Shown piece by piece: positions 1 to 14,606 of a stretch of DNA of 64,000 nt. The position numbers and the translations under genes were made by a program. Numbering within the stretch: the first letter of the stretch is position 1; each line of letters starts with the position of its first letter. The stretch is from Hansfordia pulvinata (Eukaryota > Ascomycota > Sordariomycetes > Xylariales): contig BJKQ01000015.1 of NCBI GenBank assembly GCA_006538405.1, forward strand, positions 1 to 64,000. The letters run 5' to 3'. The notes under the pieces are model-generated. The model had not been told where the DNA came from and searched no databases. It saw only the letters and a list, made by a program, of their open reading frames with translations.

Positions 1-3000
1 AAGTATAAGTTATTTTTAATAATATTAATAAACTTAAAATTAACTTACTTAATAATTTACCTTATAATATTATAATCGGTAAGAATTAAAATAATAAAGT
101 AATTACTTTAAATTTATAATTTTAATTACTTAATAATTTAAAGTAAGTAAGCTATTTCGAGTTCGATAGCTTTATATTTAACTTTAATATAAAATAAGGC
201 TTTATTTAAATATATAATAAGTTAAACTTTATTTATTAAGATAAGACCGTTAATAAGTTCGTTAATGCCCTTAAAGTGGAATATTATAACGTTAAAACCG
301 CGCTTTTAAACGGCGTTTAATTTAATATAAATGGCTTAATAAGGGTTTTAATAATATAAAGTATTATAATCGGAGAGTTACGCTTAAAAATAAAGAAATT
401 ATCGAGTTTTAATAAGGTAAGTTTAAAGGTCTTTTTATTAATATATTTTTTATAAGCCGTGCCGGGTTAAAGTATACTTTCTTTACGGCCGGCTATAAGT
501 AAAGCAGTTTTACGCTATTATAAAATAGAATTTTTTATTAATATTAAAGTATAAATCGATATAATTAAGTTATTATATTAATATAAGTTTTAAAGGAATT
601 AAAAGTTATAAGTATCTTAATTTTTAATATTACTTCCGTACGGTCTTATATAATTGAAATACCTTTCTTATTAACGTTAAACCTTAAAAGTTTTATAAAA
701 AGGTAAGTATAAAATAATTTTATAAATAAAAGGGTAAGGTTAATTCTTTAAAGTTTTATTAAAATTGCTTTAACATGTTAAAGGTGTTCTTTAAGGGTAT
801 TATTAAAGATAAAAATATTATTTATATAAGCGCGGGTAAAAGGGCGGAACTTATAAAGTATATTATTTATAAATCTTTACGTGTAAGCGGGGTTATTATA
901 ATAACTTATAAAGGTAACTTTAAATACTTTTAAACCGTAAAACGATATAATTATTATACGGTTTTAATACCTTTATTAAATAAGTAATTAATAAAAAAAG
1001 GCAGTTATATTTAATATCGTAATATAAGCTTTATTATAAATATAAATTATAATATCGTTTTATATAAGTATAAGGTAAATATTTAAGATTATAATTTTAT
1101 TAAGGCCGTATAAATTAATAATAACCTTACTTTTACGCTTATTATTTATAATACGTTATATTATAAAAATAAGGTAATTAAATAAAGAGGGTTTCATAAG
1201 TTAAAATAGTTTATTAACGGCTTATATATTATTAAAGGTCTTATTTATAACTTTTTAATCTTAAATATTAAAGCGGTAAATTCGTAAAGTTTAAAGTTAA
1301 TTTTATTAACCTTTAATAAGGTTAACACGTATTTTATTATTTTTAAGTATTTTAATAAGGCCTTTATTAATTTAAACGTCGTACTTATAAATTAAATCGC
1401 GAATACCGTTAATTAAAAAAGGGTTCTTATTATAAATATAAATTTTAAAGTCGGTTATAATTTTAAAGAGGCCTTTAAGTTTAATAAAACCGTTATAAAT
1501 GTCTTTTAACCGTTAATTAAGCGTAACGGGAGGGGTTTTAAGGCAGTGTTAAGTTACGGGTTTATCGTTAATTTTAATTTTTAATTTAAGTCTTTATCTT
1601 ATTTTATTTTTAAGGTTAATATTAATATAATAAGGTCGGCTTTAAAAAGGTTTAAGTCGTAAAAGGACTGGTTTATAATAATTACGGTTATGATAACGTG
1701 CCACGCGATAAATATTATGCTTTATAAAGCGGATAAGTTTATTACGGTTTCGTTATTAACGACCATTAAAATAACGAAAGCGTTATCTTTTATTTACTTA
1801 TAAAGTTTACTTAAAAAAGGTTTTTATAAATACGTAATAGCTTATTAATTATATTAATAATAAAAAGAAAAGGACGGTTAATATAATTTAATTAAGCTTA
1901 AGTAAAACTAAGTTTAAAGGTAATAAAAAACGTAAAGGACCGCGTTTAATTAATAAAGTTACGTTTTAATAAAAGATAATAATTAATAAAAATAAAAGCA
2001 ATAAAATAAAAAGGAATAATAATATAAGTAATTACCGTGACCTTATAATTAATAAGAATGCTACGTTAAAGAAACCGTATTAATATAATTACGCTTATAA
2101 TAAAGGTTAAAAAAATAATAAACTTAATAAAATCGATATTAATATTATTAACACTTAATTAACCGGTGCCGAGTAAGACGTTTAAGGTTAATTTTATTAA
2201 GTAAACTTATCTTTTTACTTAAGCTTATATATAAATTAAATCGAGGCCTTAACGTGTTAAAATAAAGAGATTAAAACTGGCTTTTTTTAAGATTATAATA
2301 TAACCGTTAATACCGTTAATAATATACGGCTTAATATTATAAATAATATAAAGAATGCTTTATAATTAAGTTACGTTTATTAAAATTATAAAGGCACTTA
2401 TATTAAGGCACATTAAAGTGGACTCGTTATTAAGTAAAGTTAAAATTAAAAGTTAAGTGTAAGTATATTAAACGTTATTATTAAATTATATATCTTAATA
2501 AGGTTTCGTTATAATAATAAAAGGAGGGGTTTACTTATTTATTATAAAGTAAAGAAAAGCACGGAGTTAAACGGGAACGTTATTAAGGTTAAATAAAGCC
2601 TTATTATTACGGTTACCCGTGTTATTAATCTTAAATATAATATAAGATTATTACGTCGATATTAAGATATTATTAATAAGTTTTAATATAAACTCGGTTT
2701 AAGTTCTAGAGTTTATCACGGATATAAATATAAGTTATACTTAATTAAAATTAATATGGCTTTTTAAACTTATTATAAAATAAGGTTTAAATAATAAGGA
2801 TAATATTTTAATATAAAGATAAGGATTAAATATAAGTTATAACGTTTTAAATACGTTAATAAACGGTCCGGTAATTATACCGGTTAAAATATTCTTAATT
2901 AAAGTTTTAAATATAAAAGCGAAACTTAAACGGGAAAGACGTGATTATAATATAAAGGAAAGGGCTTAAAAATAATAAGAGGGCTTTAATAATAAAAAGG

Positions 3001-6000
3001 AAATAAAAGAAAAGGAGGGGTTTATTAAAATAAAAATATAAGTAAATAATAAGTTTAAAAATTATTAAGCCGATTTTTATTAAGGTTCTTACTTTTACTT
3101 AATTTTAATATTATTAATATCTCTTTCTTTATTAACCTTTTATTCCAGTACGATTTCGTTTATTATAATTAAGGTAAGCACGCTTAACTTAATAAAAGTA
3201 AGTATAAAAAGTTCCGGTTATAACCGTAAGGCACTTTAACATTATTAATATTAAATAAAAAGGGAGATAATAAAAAGGGATAAGTGCTATTCCGGTTTTA
3301 ATAAAGATTAAAAAAGAAAGGAATTTAACGCTTTATAATAAGTTTCTTCGCTTATTAAAACTTATACGTTAATTTTAACGATAAAGTCTCGTTAAACATT
3401 AAGTAAAAAGTATAAAAAGGGTTACTTTTTAATATAAAAATGTATAAAATAAGTTATAATAAAAAATACTTATTAAAACTTAAAATTATCGATCACTTAA
3501 GTAATAAGATAAGTCTTAAGTTCTTAAGCGTTACGGTTATTTTATTTATAAAAGGGTTTTTAAGTAAGAAAAAGGATAAGTCCAGCTTAATTAACGTAAA
3601 TACGGATAGCTTAAAAGTTAGGTTTCTTTTAAGCTATTTTAACGTATTAAACTTATAAGTGATTAATAATGAAATTAATAATAATACGGTAATTTTACTT
3701 ATTATAAAGGAAATAAATTAAATTAAAGCTTAAGTTTATATAAGACGTAAATTAAAGGTTAAAACGTAAGTAAAATAAACGTTAACGTTCTTTATAATAA
3801 TATTAATAATAATAAAAAGGTAATATATAATAAATAATAAGGCTTAATATAATTATAAGGCCGGCACGTCGGCGATACCGATTATAAGGCTTAAGTTATT
3901 ATAATATTTAAAACGCGTTTTTAAACGTGTTATAAATATGTAAAAAGGGCGGTTAAATATAAAGGTCTTATCGCCTTAATATAAAAGTTATTAATACTAT
4001 AAGAATTATAATAATTATAATAATAAAGCGGTTTTAAATGTTTACAGAAAAAATTATTTTTAAGATCGAAACTTAAAGATATTATTAATTATTATAATAT
4101 AATAACGAGTTTATAAGATTAAAGAGAAGAATTTACTTTTATTTATATAAGTAATTATTAATACATCCTTATATATTACGAGTGTGTAACTGTTTATAAG
4201 TATTACACTTAATAAGTACGGTCTTATTAATAATTACGCTTATATACGTAATAATATTACGTATTACCTTAAAGCGTGTTACTTTTAATTAAATTAATCT
4301 TATATAAAGCCACGCTTTAAATAATTAATAAGAGTAACGTTAAAGTTATAATAAAACGTTATATAAAGTACTTACTTTTTACGGACTTAACTTAAAATAA
4401 ATTAATTTAATAAAGTTAATATACGATCATATATCCTTTATTTAAGATTAATTATAATTCTTTTAATATAACTTATAAATTAATTTTAATTAAGTTATAA
4501 CTTTAAGATATAACGTATTATCGTTTTCCTTAATTTAAAAGTATCTTTACCACTTATTAAAATATAATTATAATAATAACTTGAAATATTAAGTAAACGG
4601 ATATAAAAGCACGGTTATTAATATAACATCGTTATACTTATAAAGCACTTTATAAATATACTTTTATACCTTATTAATAATAACGGTAATATTATTAATT
4701 ATAATTAAAACTTAACCGGTATAATACTTTAATTATTAATAAAGCTTTTTTAATTACTCTTTATAATTAATAAGATACTTTATTATACATTAATAACCCA
4801 TTATTATATAAAAGAAGCAGCTCTCCTTTAAGCTTTTAAATTAATTAATAACTTAATTAAAAACCTTAATTATATTAATATAAAACTCGATAAATAATTA
4901 AGTATTATTAAAAAGTAAAAGTTAATACTTTTACTTATTAACGGCCTTAAGCTTATAATACTCTTAAAGAAACCATATAATAATAAGTTAAAGCCTTTAT
5001 ATTTATATTAAGAAATATATTATAAAGCTTTATTAAGTAATTATATTATAAATAAATTTAATAAGTCTTTTTAAGCTATAGCTTAATAAGTTATTATTTA
5101 TAATATATTATTATTACTTAATACTTTTAACTTATTATACGGTGTTAACGTTAACTTATAAGTTAAAAGATCGTAATTAATATTATATTAATAATTATAT
5201 TATTATTATATTTAAATCGCTTATTATAAAGATAATATTAAACTAATTAAATTTAAAGGTTAATAACGGCTTATTATACTTAAACACGGTTAAAAAACGA
5301 TTAAACGCTTCGACCTTATTTATTATATTAAAACGGATATATAAAACGGTAAAGAAATTATTAAATACGCGTTAAAGCGAGTGTAATATATATAAGATAT
5401 TATTTATATTTAATATATTCTTTTTAAGACCTTACTTTTAAAGTTAAGATTTAATATATTAAACGTTTATATTAACGTTATTATTTATTATAATATAATA
5501 AACGTGTTAATATAAGTTAAGCTCTTAAAAACGATTTATTAACGTATAAGTATTAATTTAATTAATCTTATCTTAATAAAGTTATATATTTATTAAGATA
5601 TAACGGATCTTTTAATCTTTATTAATAAAGTAAATATATACTCTTTAATATATATATTTTAAGCTTAAATTAATTTAAATATCGGCCGATATATTAATAT
5701 AGTTCGCCGTTAACCTGGTTTTAAGGGTTATAATAATAATTTATTAATAATATGCTTTTTATATTTAATTTTAAGTGTAAACGGTTAATAAGTTTATTAA
5801 AATTAACCTATTATTAATTAAGCTTTATAAGAATTTAATAAAAAACTTATTTTTAAATTGATTTATTAAGAGTTATATAATAATTTAAAAGTTTATTAAC
5901 TTAAATAATAGCCTTATAAGGTTAATACCTTAAAGAACTTATTAATAAGTATTAATAAAGTTTAATAATTATATAATTATTATATACTTTATCGCTTAAT

Positions 6001-9000
6001 AATTAATTAAACTTATCGTTATTTAAGTTTATATTCTTAAATTTAATATATATTAAAGATATTAAGTGCTTCTTTATAAATAATATATTATTTAATTTTA
6101 AGAATCTTAAATAAGTTAAAACCTTATTATATTTATAACACTTAATAATTAACCGGCCGTTATTTATTTCCGCTCTTTCTTAAAATTTACCTTTTTATAT
6201 AATAAACTTAAATATCCTTTTATACACTTTTAACTTTTAACCCTTAATAGCTTAATTTATATATTAAAGCGTGTAAATATATTAAGAATAAAAGATCGCG
6301 GATATTATCTTTACTTATATATATACTCCTTTTTTTTATTTTAAATAAGTAATAATATTAAGGTTTAAAATAAAAAAAAGGGTTATTAAAACGGGCAAAG
6401 AAAATAAAATAATAAACTTATTATTTTATATAATAAAAATAATTAATAAAAGTATACGTGTAAAGCGTAATAAAGATTAAATAAAGATTTTATAAAACCT
6501 TCTTTCTTTAATTAAAACGGTTAATAATTATACTTTTATTATATTCTTTTCTTTTATTAATAAGATTAAGCTTTATTAATTTTTTTTAAAGTATAATTAT
6601 TTACACTGCTTTTTCCTTTTTATATTTATATATTTTTATTATTTTTATCCTTATATTATATTATTACTTATTTATAAGGGCTTTATAATTAATAATATCT
6701 TTAATAATAAAAAGGATTTAAGTTATACGGCTTCTTTAACTTATTAAAACTCTTTTATATTAAATCGGTTAATTTAATAATAAAGGCTATTAATAAACGA
6801 TTCCGTTAAGTTTATTATTAAGCTTATTAAAAAAACCAGTTATATAAAGTTAAAGTTATAAAATAAACGTTACACGGTATCGTGTAAGGTCTTATAATCT
6901 TTACTTTAAGTATTAAAGGCCGCGCTTTAAAGGAAACGATATTTTAAGTTAAGTAATAAGTATTAATTTAAATTAAAATAAAATATAATAACCTTATATT
7001 AATTTAATATAGCTTATACTTTATAGGATATTTATAAGTTATAAAATTAATATAGCCTTTTACTTTTAAAGCTTCCTTTTTAACGCTTTATTTAAAAAAT
7101 AATATATAACTTCTTTTAAGACCTTTATCTTTAATCCTTTACACTTTTAATATTATAAAAAGTAATTAAAGTATTCTTAATATCGTTATTCACGGTTAAG
7201 TAATATTATATAATTTATATTAAGCGAATCATTATTTTTTTTAAGGATTTTTAACTTATTAAAATTATATATAATATTATTCGCTTTTTATAAAGCTTAT
7301 ATACTTATTCGTATATAATTATACTTATATATTAATTATATTCTTTTATTTTTTATTATATTAAAAGGGAGGCTAAAAGGAGTTTAAATATTATTAAACT
7401 TTTCTTAAAAATAAACTATACCGAAAAAGGAAAAGTCTTATAAAAAATTTTCACTTATAAATTTCTTAATTAATTAACGTTTTACACCTTTTTTAATTTT
7501 ATATAATATTTACTTTTTCTTTTATTATTTATTAAACTCTTTTTACCCTTCTTTACTTATATTATTAACCCCTTTCGTATACCGTTATTAATTATACGCT
7601 TAATTTAAGCCCGTTTATTATTAAATTTTATATACGGTAAGTTTTTATTACCTTTTATATATTATATATAAAGTTATTATATAATTATTAACCTTTAACA
7701 CGTTATTAATATTTAACTCTTTTTAACCACTTTTATTACTTATAACTTATCTTATAAATACGCGTAATTTATTAACCTTAACCTTATTCTTACTTATTTT
7801 ATTTTTAATTTTCTTTTATTAATACGGTAAAGGCTTAATTATAATATACTTATATATAAACTTACTTTTAATTAATCCTTTTTAATTTATTTTTAATCCT
7901 TTAAGTAATATATTAATTATAATTAACTTAATTCTTAATCTTTAAAGGTTTAAAGCCCTTTTACGCTTTATATTAAGTAAGTAAACGTAATCTTATATAT
8001 ATAATTATTATATAATTATTTAATAATATTTTTAAGATAACGTTAAAGTAAAAAGATAATTAAACGATTATTAAATAATTAAATAAACGTTATAAAATAA
8101 AGAGTAAGCTATTTTTAAACCTTAATATTATTTATTTATATAATAAGATAAATATAATAATTTTAAGGTAAAAATAAGTTAAGGATTAAAAAGATTTTAT
8201 AAATTAAAAAATCCGCCGCCACGTTAAAAAGTATATAATTAAGTATTTTAATATAAATAAAGCTATTATTAAAAATTAAATTAAGTAATAAGTTAAAGAT
8301 AAATAATAAGTCCTTTTATATTAATTCTTAATATTTTAATTAAAACCCGATTAATTAAGCATTTAAAAAGCACTTAAATTAAGTTATAATTAAGTAATAA
8401 AGTAATTCCGCTTATAAGCTGCTTATTTACGATAATCCGGACGATATAAATAACTTTAATTAAAAAACCGATAAAAACCGTAAGGACGAATTTAAGGACG
8501 ATTATAAAGATAAAAAATAAAATTATAAACGTAAATATAACACGGTTATATTTCTTTTTAACCTTTTTAAGTCCTTTTTTATTTATAATAATAACCTTTA
8601 AATTATTATTATTAAAAGGAATTTATACGTTAAGTAATTTATTTATTATTTATATAATAATTATATTATTAACCTTTACTTAATTACTTATTTTAATTTA
8701 TAATAATAAAAATAAGCTGCTTAATATTCTTTTAAAAAGCTTATAAAAAGACCGTTTAACTTTGCCTTTTTTTAATGTTTTTATAAGAGAGCGTTATCGT
8801 ATTTATAATAAAACGATTAACTTTTTTTAAAAAGAGCTTTATAATTTACGCGTTAATTATATAAAAGATAAGGTTATTAAAGGTAAATATAAGATTAATA
8901 TCTTTAACGCTTATACTATTTATCGCGTTTTAAAAGAAAATAAATAAAAACGGAATATATAAATTAATAATATTATTATTTAAGTAAGTTTTAATCCTTT

Positions 9001-10500
9001 TTCCTTTATTATTATATAATAATTATATATTTTTAATATTATTAAGTAATAATCTTTAAGCCTTTCCGTTAATAAATCGTTAACTTTTATAGCCTTTTAA
9101 CCGGTATTTATAATTACTTATACTTTAAAACTTTATTTACTTACCTTTATTTTTATAAGTGTTATATTTAAAAGGCCGCTTTTATAATCTTATAAATAAA
9201 TAAAAGTGCTTTAATAAAAAGTAATATTAATAATCTCCTTAACGTTATATCGATCTTTTATTAATTACACTTAATATATTACCTTTTAAAATATAAAATA
9301 ATATAATTTTATAAGATTTAAAAGCTTTTTAAATTTAAATAACGTTATTAATATATATAAAATAAAAAGAAATTTCGATTATAAATAAAGTTTTTTTTTT
9401 TTATTTATTTATTTATTAATTATTTTAAGATTTATAATTTTAAGTTCTTTTAAATTTCGAATTTAAAAAAGTATAAGGCTTATTATATATTATTTTATTA
9501 AGCCTTTAATAAGCTTTATAAGTATTTCTTAAAGTAAGGCTTATTTAATATAATTAATATATAATTATACGTTAATGGTTTTATTTTAAGCGTTATTTTA
9601 AAGGCCGCCGTATTAACCTTTTTATTAAAATCTTTAATTTTTAAAAGGTTTCCGGTTTTATTTTACACCGTGTTAAAAAAAGCGATAACTTAAATTACTT
9701 AATTTATAATTTAAATAATTTAATTAATATTTATAATATTACTTAACTTAACTTATATAAATATTTATTATATATATTTATAATTATTAAGCTTATCGCC
9801 TTTTTAATTATTATTATAATTAAATAAGTTATTTATAATATTTCTTAAGTCTTTAATTAATTATAAGATATTTAAGTCGACCTTTTTCTTAACCTTATAC
9901 GCTTACTTAATAACTCTTTTAAAAAGGGTTTAATATTATTAATTCAGCCCTTTTTTAAACGTTTTAAGCTTAAAAATAGCTATAAAGTATTAAGACTTAT
10001 TTATTTAAGTATCTTAAAATAAGACCTTATTATAATTCTTATATTAATTACTTTTCTTATAAATATTAAAGAATGATTTTATTTTATTTACTCTTTTTTT
10101 AATTTTTAAAAGAAAAGGTATTACTTTCCGTTAAAGAATACGGTTTTTATTTAATATATTAACTTTAATAAATTAAATAATTATAAGTTAAATCGGTGAT
10201 TATATTATAATTATATTTTATCTTTATATCGCTTATATACGGATATGTTTTATATTTTATAATTATTAAAATAATATTTATAATACACCTTTTTATATAT
10301 TTAATATTTTATATTTATTTATATTTCTTAATAAGCTTATATTATAATTTTAATATAACTTTACTTTTTCTTAAATTTTAATAAGTAATAATAAGTAATT
10401 TATATAAAGGTTAAGTTATAATAAGTAAGAAATATAAAGGTTAAGTCTTATTAAGTTAACTTTTTAACGGTTAAGTATTTATAAGTACTTAACGGTACCC
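1..10500. repeat. AT-rich RIP-eroded transposon relic block
   Basis: About 10.5 kb made almost only of A and T, with TTAATA/TATAA/TAAG words throughout. CpA and TpG dinucleotides are nearly absent while many CpG steps survive; this is the signature expected from repeat-induced point mutation, which turns CpA into TpA. No frame stays open for a protein-like length; the longest stretch, at 3440-3658, is a biased chance frame of 72 codons. The original elements are too degraded for me to name, and I could not find intact LTRs or terminal repeats by eye. The change to normal GC content occurs over about 100 bp near 10,500. Read as heterochromatic repeat DNA; the RIP origin is inferred from composition. 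Confidence 0.88.
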
Positions 10501-13500
10501 TTTAAAAAATATGGGTGCCCGCGGGTAACTATTTAAGAAACTAGGTCCTTACGGTTAACGTTTATAAGTACTTTATACCTTAAGTCTAAATAGGTCCACT
10601 AGGTACTGGGTAATAGGTAGAAATTTAAAACCCTAAAGGTGAGTAATCTCTGGCAGGGTCAGCCCGCCCCCTCCCCCCTCTCTCCCCTTCTGCATAGTAC
10701 GCAGTACGACTCCGTACGAGTAGCCTAGGTTAGGTACCCTCTCTTGGGAGCGGAGAGTCGAGACGACGAGCGGAGAGTCGAGACGACGTCCGGTGGCGCC
10801 GTGCGCTGTCTGCGAGGACCAAGTTAGGTAGGTGCTCGTAGTCTGTAGAAGGAGGAGAGCTGCCAGTACACACACACACTAGGAGTGATGGGTTTTGCCA
10901 CTGGGCTGAACTGGCGGCGCCCAGTGTCAGCTGGAAGGGGTAATGGATCCACAAATTGGAATTCTCGCCGCGTTTCTCTTTCGCGTCATCCGGCTGGTCC
11001 CCTCCCCTCCGGGAGTCGAGTCGAGTCGGGGCGCCCTGCGATGGAGACGACAAGAAGCTGCCGCATTCTATTCCGCGGCGTAGTTAGTCCATGCTTGCTA
11101 ATTGTCGCCGCCGCCGCCGCCCCGCCCTTCCCCCCCCCCCCCTGCCCTCTCTCACCAGAGAAGAGTGATTTCAAGGCGCTCAACAGGGTGTCGAACCCGC
11201 CCCCCCCCCTCATTCTTATTCCTATTCATAGGGCCCTGCCGCTGAGAAGAGAGTCGAAGCCACCCTCAGCCCTGAATAGCACGCTACACGGTCGCCCTGG
11301 GGGGTGCGCGCGCGCGGCACGGGGAGACGGACGGGTTGGTTTGCGCCACCTGTTTCCAGCTGAGGTGCTATCTCCCGCCTCCCTGTCCGAGCTGAATGGC
11401 CTCTGGCGCTCAGCCGCGTGGCCCGTGGGCTCAAGTTGGTAACTGCAGGTATTTTAGTTCCCCAGGGCTCCTCTCCACGTTGAGAGCGCGGCTGGGCCGT
11501 TGTGGCGGGATCTCCCGAAGACGGCGTAGCTTTTTTGGCCAACTATGTTTGTTAGTTAGTCGTCTGCACTACCGGCGTACGGGTACTCGTAGCCTCTGTA
11601 AGAGGGTAGTCTTGGACTGGATGGGAATTTACGAGTAGTTCGTGGGGATCGGAACTCCGGAAGATGGCGAGAAATGACTATGACTAGACAAGAAAGGATT
11701 GTTTGTAATAGGTGCCGCCGCCATGGAGGGAATAGGGCCAGCCGATCCACGATTCCAAAGCACCCTAAACCCGGCGTGCGATGGATGGAGTCGATGGACT
11801 ACCTACGTTAGGGATTCGGAAGCATACCCAGACAGGGCAAGGACATTTCAGCGTCGGGGACCATTCCAAGTGTCTGGTTGGGCCGGATGAACCTAATTCT
11901 TTCTATTCTTTACCGTGCCAGGCACCCGGAGCAACTGACCTGTCAGACCCTCACTCGACAATCGCCCGCCAAGGGTCAGCTACTATGAGTTCGTCGTGGC
12001 GAAAAAAGCCAAAAACAACAGTATGCTAGGTAGGTAGTTAGGTAGTTAGTCGACTCCGACGACAAGTCGGAGGGGGCCCAGATCTATCTCATGGGACGTG
12101 GCCAGCGCGTTCTTACTTCTGGTGATTATCGCCACACGACTCGAGGGCGTGCGCAGCCCCCTCACCATCACAGACTCGGCCTCTCCGCAAGCCAATTTCG
12201 ATATACTCTCAGTGAAGTATTCAGTGGTGGCAATGCAACGAGCACCCGAAGGCAGCAGCCGATTGCGAGCAAGCAAGCATCTAAGCCCGCCCGCCCCATT
12301 TGGCCACGAGCGTAGCACGGGCTGACCGGACTCTCCTGAGCACCGCAGTAGATCAACTAATAAGCAGATGATGGATGGAGGCGAGACGTGCTGGAATAGG
12401 AGACGCCCACAAGGACGGGCTGGCGACTGCGGCGTGGCGGCCTATACGGGATTGCATTATACGAGATTGTCTTCCGGGATTGTCTTCCCTCTCACTCACA
12501 ACGGGCTGTTGGATCGGCGGCGATAGTCGACAGATGAGCACCGAATATAGTATACAACCCACTACTAGTTCAACTCAAACTGCTTTATCAGAATTGATGG
12601 GCTGGATCTGGGACGCGTCGCTGGCATCCGGACCCCCCCTCCTCGGACCTGTCCCAAAGTGTGTGTAGTATGTACTCGTATGCGAGCTGTGAGGGCAAGA
12701 CCTGGGGAGGGACTGCCGGCTGCTGATTGACGAAGATGAGAAAGCCAAACTCAAGAGGTCCGGATCCTTGCCGCTGTTGCGCTTGTCTGTCTGCTTGCTC
12801 GGTCTCTTTATTGTCTTCCACAGGTATGGATGCGCTGGCGCGTACAAGCATGCGCGAGTGCTCATCGCCGCAAAGGGGTCGCCCTTGTCTCTAGGTCCCT
12901 CGTGGAAGGGCTCGGTGGCGAAAAGAGTGGTTATACTCGTATTCCAAACTCCGGACTCACCAAGGTCCCGAGAGAGTATAGAGGCTTCTCCGGCGCCCGT
13001 CTCTGTGCTGTGCATCGTGCTTACTCCGGCTTGCTGCCCCCCCGGACGGTGAGGAATCGAAGGAGCACCGTGTCTCGAGTGCATGCGGGACGTGCGCGTT
13101 TCGCCTTTTCCCCCTTCCTTTCTTAGTCTTTTCTTTTCTTCTTGCGGTCTTTCTAGACCAAAACCCGAGGAAGATACCTGGCGTACAAGTAAGTGCTCAC
13201 ATAAGGTTGCCTCAGGTAACAGGCCTAGATGGACTTCACAACGCCGACCAATGGGTGTCATCCATTTGCCATTTCTTCTCTTTTCGATTCAATGCAAGGC
13301 TAGGCACTTAATTCATCAGTACTCGTAGACCTGATTCGAGGTGCCGATGGGACTCGGACAAAAGTCGGTTTGATGCAGACTCAGAACACAGCATCCCCCC
13401 TCGAAGGGCCGGGACCCCGGTCCCCAGAGATGGCTCTTGTGTTGCCACGCAAGTGGCTTCACAGCCCTCCAGCAAGCTGCAGGGTTGCATGACTCGCATA

Positions 13501-14606
13501 TTTCTTCTTCGGTAACTCATTCCATTGACGAGACGTCCCCAGGTGCTCAGGTCCGCACCCAGGCAGAGAGAGTGTGTGTGTGTGTGAGTGAGAGAGGCGC
13601 GAGCTGATGTGAGCTGGCGGTGGTGTGGCGGCGGCGGCGACGGCGATAACAGCAGCAGGCTGCAGCATGCATCAGCAGCAGCCGCCAAGGGTACTCAAAA
13701 GTACTCGTAGCCATCAACGGCCTCGGTCTGGTACCTGAGCCACTCTGCGCCCCAAAACTCGTGGGGGCATGGATGCGTGACAGGGTTCGAGTGCCTGAAA
13801 GTGACAGGGGTTTTCCACTGGCGTTCATGGGTCGTCGTTCGGTGAGGCTTATTCTTTTAGGTTGCTCGTGTGCCGCGGGTGCCAACCGTGTCTGGGGGCG
13901 ATCTTTGCTGGGAGTTGCCGTCCGTTTATGGATCGCATTCCTCTACGCCCGCCGCCGATGTTGTGTGTTGTTGTCTGCGTACGGATCATCGTATGCCGCA
14001 GCATCGCATGACCGCGCCCCCGACCGCCACCGATCCGCTTCACGGACATAAGTCGTATGTGATGCTCGGCCTCGGTAGGTCTCGGTGTTGTGCCGTAGTA
14101 AAAGGAAGAGTGAGACCCATCACTGCGCCCTCGCCCAGGTTGGTGGCCATGTAACAGTAGCACCATTGGCGACCTTGAGGCCCGTCATCTGCACGGCTCG
14201 GACGTGCCGTGGCTCTGTCTGGTCTGGTGCCGGTAACGCCGGCCACGCCGGCACTCGTGAATGATGAAGTCGGCCGCCGATCCCGGAACGGCGAGCGAGC
14301 ATTTGCGGCCCCCGGATTCGATTTGCTGATTGTGTAGACGGGTGTGACAGGCTGGGAGAGTGAGGAGGGCAGTTGCACCGCGATGAGATGATCTATCATC
14401 TATCGTCGAGTACGAGTACATTGGATGTACCGGACGCAACCATCCGAAGCGCTAGCGCGCCTGCGGCTGTCGCACCGCACAGGCAGCCCGACATAGACTG
14501 GAGCTCCTCCTTAAAGCAGGTACGATTTCGATACTTGGACCTCCAACTCAAAACAGCCCGGCTACGAGGTGTTGCGAGTACCATGGTACATGTACCAAGG
14601 TAGGTA
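10501..14606. other. gene-free GC-rich region beside the AT-rich block
   Basis: GC-rich DNA with short overlapping frames on both strands and no protein I recognise. It holds a 20-bp unit present twice in tandem (10,749-10,788), C- and G-runs near 11,130 and 11,200, a GT/GA-rich stretch near 13,570-13,590, a short GCN-rich stretch near 13,625-13,680, and several copies of the word TACTCGTA/TACGAGTA. A gene with many short exons cannot be excluded, but no convincing splice chain was seen. Confidence 0.5.
10749..10788. repeat. two tandem copies of a 20-bp unit
   Basis: The unit begins AGCGGAGAGTCGAGACG and is repeated once with no visible mismatch, about 250 bp inside the GC-rich side of the AT/GC boundary. 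No function is apparent. Confidence 0.8.

Noticed and set aside
3440..3658. 72-residue frame inside the AT-rich block
   Set aside because: Composition (Lys/Leu/Ile/Ser only) follows from the AT bias; no homology or start context, and the surroundings are RIP relics.
10633..14603. Many 60-228-residue frames on both strands
   Set aside because: Overlapping in all frames, Arg/Pro/Ser-rich, no conserved motif or consistent splice chain; typical of GC-rich non-coding DNA.
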